DNA of 8,254 nt from an uncultured Acetobacteraceae bacterium. Its GTDB lineage: Bacteria > Pseudomonadota > Alphaproteobacteria > Acetobacterales > Acetobacteraceae. The DNA lies in the NCBI GenBank assembly GCA_903839965.1, contig CAIMEK010000330.1:1-8254 (forward strand), read 5' to 3'. Shown here in pieces: positions 5,971 to 8,254 of this stretch (the stretch's first letter is position 1; every line of letters starts with the position of its first letter). A program made the translations under genes and the position numbers. The notes under the pieces were generated by a model that worked only from the letters and a program-made list of their open reading frames with translations, made no database searches and had not been told where the DNA came from.

Positions 5971-6972
5971 ATGTCCAACGAAGCCGCCAGCGATGCAAGC
6001 GTCCACACCGTCCGGGCCTCCGCCGCGGCCGCCGGGCAGCGCGTCGACCGCTTCCTCGCCGAGCACCTCCCCGCCTTCTCCCGCTCGCGCGTGAAGACCC
6101 TCATCGAGGCCGGCTTCGCCAGCCGCGACGGCACCCCCGTCGACACGGCGTCCGAACCCGTGCGCGCCGGCGCGCTCTACCGCCTCGCCCCGCCGCCGCC
6201 GGTCTCGGCGACACCGCAGCCGCAGGCCATTCCCTTCCCCATCCTCTACGAGGACGCCGACCTGCTGGTGCTCGACAAGCCGGCGGGGCTGGTAGTGCAC
6301 CCCGCCCCGGGCAACCAAGACGGCACCCTGGTCAACGCCCTGCTCGCCCATTGCGGCGACAGCCTGCCCGGCATCGGCGGCGAGCGACGCCCGGGCATCG
6401 TGCACCGCCTGGACAAGGATACCTCCGGCGTCATGGTGGTGGCCAAGAGCGAACAGGCGCTGGCCACCTTGTCCGCCAGCTTCGCCGCCCACACCCTCGA
6501 CCGCGCCTACCTCGCCTTGTGCTGGGGCCTGCCCAACCCCGCGGCCGGCGAAATCGAGGGCGCCATCGGCCGCGACCCGCGCGACCGCAAGCGCATGGCC
6601 GTGCGCACCGGCGGCGGCAAGGCCGCCCTCACCCGCTACCGCACCATCGGCCACGCCCTGGGCGCCGTCGCCCTGCTGCAACTGCGCCTGGCCACCGGGC
6701 GCACCCACCAGATCCGCGTCCACCTGGCCAGCCGGGGCCACCCGGTGGTCGGCGATCCGCTCTACCTGCGCCGCATCCCGGCCGCGGCCCGCAGCCTCGA
6801 CGAAGCTACCCGCCGTGCCCTGCTCGACTTCCCCCGCCAGGCCCTGCACGCCGCCCGCCTCGGCTTCTCCCACCCGCGCACCGGGGCGCTGCTTAGCTTC
6901 GCCACCCCCCCGCCGCCCGACATGCAGGCGCTGATCGACCTGCTCGGCCTCGGTTCGGTGACGGAAACTTAA
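5971..6972 (+). CDS. rluD: RluA-family 23S rRNA pseudouridine synthase, RluD-like
   Basis: Cytoplasmic enzyme that converts uridines to pseudouridine in 23S rRNA; E. coli RluD acts at 1911, 1915 and 1917 in helix 69. The 333-residue length fits. Residues about 22-72 are an S4 RNA-binding domain (GQRVDRFLAEHLPAFSRSRV). The catalytic domain starts with ILYEDADLLVLDKPAGLVVH (91-110). The catalytic Asp is D148 in HRLDKDTSG. The C-terminal motif GRTHQIRVHLASRGHPVVGD is intact. ATG 5971 is the first start that leaves a sensible N-terminus, but the nearest purine-rich site (GGGAG, 5951-5955) is 15 nt away, so initiation may be weak or leaderless. It is divergent from the DUF6476-like gene and lies upstream of rpoH on the same strand, 258 bp before its start. 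RluA or RluC paralogues are possible, but the S4 domain and context favour RluD. Confidence 0.9.
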   Translation: MSNEAASDASVHTVRASAAAAGQRVDRFLAEHLPAFSRSRVKTLIEAGFASRDGTPVDTASEPVRAGALYRLAPPPPVSATPQPQAIPFPILYEDADLLVLDKPAGLVVHPAPGNQDGTLVNALLAHCGDSLPGIGGERRPGIVHRLDKDTSGVMVVAKSEQALATLSASFAAHTLDRAYLALCWGLPNPAAGEIEGAIGRDPRDRKRMAVRTGGGKAALTRYRTIGHALGAVALLQLRLATGRTHQIRVHLASRGHPVVGDPLYLRRIPAAARSLDEATRRALLDFPRQALHAARLGFSHPRTGALLSFATPPPPDMQALIDLLGLGSVTET

Positions 6973-6996
6973 TCCTGACTTAACTAGTCCGGATTA

Positions 6997-7025
6997 TTGA
7001 CCGGAGAGGCTCGGCGCGATATACC
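6997..7025 (+). promoter_or_regulatory. Candidate vegetative promoter of rpoH
   Basis: TTGACC (6997-7002) and TATACC (7020-7025) are spaced by 17 bp and lie shortly after the rluD stop. Transcription from here gives a leader of about 200 nt before the rpoH start. A second ATTGACCGG copy at 7067-7075 has no convincing -10. I found no good heat-shock (CTTGAAA/CCCCAT) promoter. Confidence 0.45.
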
Positions 7026-7138
7026 TCCCTCCTGAAACCGACGCGGGGGGGTGCCGGCGTCGAGCGATTGACCGGTATGTTGCCGCCGCCAGATGGGGCG
7101 CATGCCGGTGCTCGTGAATCGCCGCCGTCAGGACCCTG

Positions 7139-7157
7139 CCGGCCCCTTTCGGGCCGG
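7139..7157 (+). repeat. GC-rich hairpin in the rpoH leader
   Basis: CCGGCCC (7139-7145) pairs perfectly with GGGCCGG (7151-7157) around the loop CTTTC. There is no T-run, so it is more likely leader structure than a terminator. It lies 73 nt before the rpoH start. Confidence 0.5.
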
Positions 7158-7170
7158 GCCAAGCGCAACC

Positions 7171-7232
7171 GGCTGCCCCCCTACGCCGTAAAGGGTGGGA
7201 GGCAAGCCGAATGGACGAAAGGAGCCTTTCGT
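7171..7232 (+). promoter_or_regulatory. Structured rpoH ribosome-binding region, candidate RNA thermometer
   Basis: Two adjacent stems mask two ribosome sites. The first is imperfect: GGCT, GCC, CCC (7171-7180) pair with GGG, GGC, AGCC (7197-7208), with single-base bulges. It contains GGGAGG (7197-7202), which lies 8 nt before an out-of-frame ATG at 7211. The second is perfect: ACGAAAG (7215-7221) pairs with CTTTCGT (7226-7232) around the 4-nt loop GAGC. It locks most of the rpoH Shine-Dalgarno AAAGGAG (7218-7224) and the first two bases of GTG 7231. The stems are seen in sequence; temperature sensing is inferred from the role of rpoH and known rpoH mRNA control in E. coli. Confidence 0.55.
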
Positions 7233-7312
7233 GGTCTCTGCCGTCATCAATGTCGCCCCCGAGGGCAATCTGTCGCGGTATCTCCAGGAGATCCGCAAAT
7301 ACCCCATGCTGA
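7211..7312 (+). CDS. Possible 33-codon upstream ORF overlapping the rpoH start
   Basis: ATG 7211 with GGGAGG 8 nt upstream opens a frame that begins MDERSLSWSLPSSM and ends at TGA 7310-7312, in a different frame from rpoH. The ribosome site is at least as good as that of rpoH. Ribosomes starting here would melt the hairpin over the rpoH start and could couple or compete with its translation. The peptide resembles nothing I know; the overlap may be chance. Confidence 0.3.
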   Translation: MDERSLSWSLPSSMSPPRAICRGISRRSANTPC

Positions 7313-8127
7313 CCCCTGAGGAGGAACTGGAGCTTTCCAAGCGCTGGCGCGATCAGGAAGACATGGAGGCGGCCCACAAGCTCGTCACGTCGCATCTGCG
7401 GCTGGTCGCCAAGATCGCCATGGGCTACCGCGGCTACGGCCTGCCGCTCGGCGAACTGATCAGCGAAGGCAATGTCGGCATGATGCAGGCGGTCAAGCGG
7501 TTCGATCCGGACCGCGGCTTCCGCCTGGCCACCTACGCCATGTGGTGGATCCGCGCCGCCATCCAGGAATACATCCTGCACTCGTGGTCGCTGGTGAAAA
7601 TGGGCACCACGGCGGCGCAGAAGAAGCTGTTCTTCAACCTGCGCCGGCTGAAGGGCCAGATGCAGGCGATCGACGACGGCGATCTGCAGCCCGAGCAGGT
7701 GGCGAAGATCGCCCGCGTGCTCGATGTGCCCGAGCAGGACGTGGTCAACATGAACCGCCGCCTCTCGGCGCCCGACCACAGCCTCAACGCCCCGGTGCGT
7801 GCCGACAGCGAAGGCGAATGGCAAGACTGGCTGGTGGATGAGAGCGAGAGCCAGGAAACCGAGATCGGCGACCGCGAGGAGCTGACCGGGCGCAAGGCGC
7901 TGCTGACCGGCGCCCTGCAGACGCTCAACGAGCGCGAGCGCCACATTCTCATCGAGCGCCGGCTGAAGGACAATCCGACCACGTTGGAGGAACTGTCCCA
8001 GCAGTACAACATCTCGCGCGAGCGGGTGCGGCAGATCGAGGTGCGCGCCTTCGAGAAGCTGCAGAAGGCAATGCACACGCAGGTCGCCGAACAGCGCCGG
8101 CAGGCGGCGGCGGCCCGGACGGCGTAA
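7231..8127 (+). CDS. rpoH: RNA polymerase heat-shock sigma factor RpoH (sigma32)
   Basis: Directs RNA polymerase to heat-shock promoters (chaperones, proteases). The product is 298 residues, usual for alphaproteobacterial RpoH. I chose GTG 7231 because AAAGGAG lies 6 nt upstream and the protein then begins MVSAVINVAPEGNLSRYLQE; the frame extends to GTG 7195 without family-like sequence. Region 1.2/2.1 is YLQEIRKYPMLTPEEELEL; region 2.2 includes KLVTSHLRLVAKIAMGYRGY; regions 2.3-2.4 include YAMWWIRAAIQEYILHSWS. The diagnostic RpoH box QKKLFFNLR is at residues 130-138. Region 4.2 has the -35-binding helix-turn-helix, LEELSQQYNISRERVRQIE. The Ala-rich, Arg-rich tail is ordinary. It is preceded by a structured leader and followed by a 34-bp palindrome. 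Many alphaproteobacteria have two RpoH paralogues; which one this is cannot be told here. Confidence 0.96.
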   Translation: MVSAVINVAPEGNLSRYLQEIRKYPMLTPEEELELSKRWRDQEDMEAAHKLVTSHLRLVAKIAMGYRGYGLPLGELISEGNVGMMQAVKRFDPDRGFRLATYAMWWIRAAIQEYILHSWSLVKMGTTAAQKKLFFNLRRLKGQMQAIDDGDLQPEQVAKIARVLDVPEQDVVNMNRRLSAPDHSLNAPVRADSEGEWQDWLVDESESQETEIGDREELTGRKALLTGALQTLNERERHILIERRLKDNPTTLEELSQQYNISRERVRQIEVRAFEKLQKAMHTQVAEQRRQAAAARTA

Positions 8128-8159
8128 AAGGCCAGGGCTTTGCCCTTGTATCTCTGTGG

Positions 8160-8193
8160 GCACCCGAGCGGGTAAGCTTACCCGCTCGGGTGC
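8160..8193 (+). terminator. Perfect 34-bp palindrome after rpoH, putative terminator
   Basis: The half-site GCACCCGAGCGGGTAAG (8160-8176) is followed directly by its exact complement (8177-8193), with AAGCTT at the centre. In RNA this folds into a 15-bp stem with a 4-nt loop, 32 nt after the rpoH stop. No T-run follows, so it may act as a bidirectional or Rho-assisted terminator, an mRNA 3' stabiliser or a protein site. Confidence 0.55.
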
Positions 8194-8254
8194 GGAAGGG
8201 AGCCCGACCTGCCCTGGGGTGATTGAGCCCGTGGTCCAGCGCGGTGCCCCTTCC

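Noticed and set aside
5650..6873. 407-codon minus-strand ORF antisense to rluD
   Set aside because: Only its last 90 codons (5922-5650) look like a protein with its own ribosome site. The rest is a GC-rich shadow of rluD in low-complexity Ala, Gly and Val.
7029..7060. Sigma32-type promoter starting at CCTGAAA (7031) upstream of rpoH
   Set aside because: No CCCCAT-like -10 at a suitable distance; only the vegetative-type candidate is supported.
6994..8163. 389-codon minus-strand ORF antisense to rpoH
   Set aside because: Shadow frame created by GC-rich codons; the plus-strand RpoH is unambiguous.
1..8254. CRISPR array
   Set aside because: No set of regularly spaced identical repeats; the repeats seen are pairs or IS terminal repeats.

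Overview
The window looks like part of a high-GC alphaproteobacterial chromosome, most likely Rhodospirillales or a relative. The evidence is an RpoH with the heat-shock sigma box, a DUF6476-like small membrane protein next to an RluA-family pseudouridine synthase, and GC-rich codon use throughout. No ribosomal marker is present, so the taxonomy is an inference.

Left part (1-5515) is accessory. It opens inside an IS21-family insertion sequence (1 to about 2804). The transposase gene istA lacks only its first codons, and the helper ATPase gene istB is frameshifted just after its ATG. A 103-residue passenger ORF follows, and the right end carries stacked imperfect terminal repeats. Next comes a secreted GDSL/SGNH esterase autotransporter (3151-4985) whose beta-barrel is out of frame because of one apparent missing base. 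It has a readable promoter overlapped by a 10-bp dyad. About 30 bp after its stop lies a decayed IS4-family transposase fragment on the minus strand, followed by gene-poor DNA with small repeats.

Right part (5516-8254) is core chromosome. A minus-strand tRNA-Glu(CTC) has its 3' end facing the accessory region, as is usual for islands next to tRNA genes. Beyond it are a DUF6476-like gene (minus), divergent rluD (plus) and rpoH (plus). The rpoH leader is notable: a 7-bp hairpin with a 4-nt loop buries the Shine-Dalgarno and the first two bases of the GTG start. Upstream of it is an out-of-frame 33-codon ORF with its own Shine-Dalgarno, which lies in a second imperfect stem. This looks like a heat-sensing or translational-coupling leader. 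A perfect 34-bp palindrome follows rpoH.

The two clear frameshifts (istB and the autotransporter) are both in the accessory half, while tRNA-Glu, rluD and rpoH look intact. This fits decay of transferred DNA, although single-base sequencing errors cannot be excluded.
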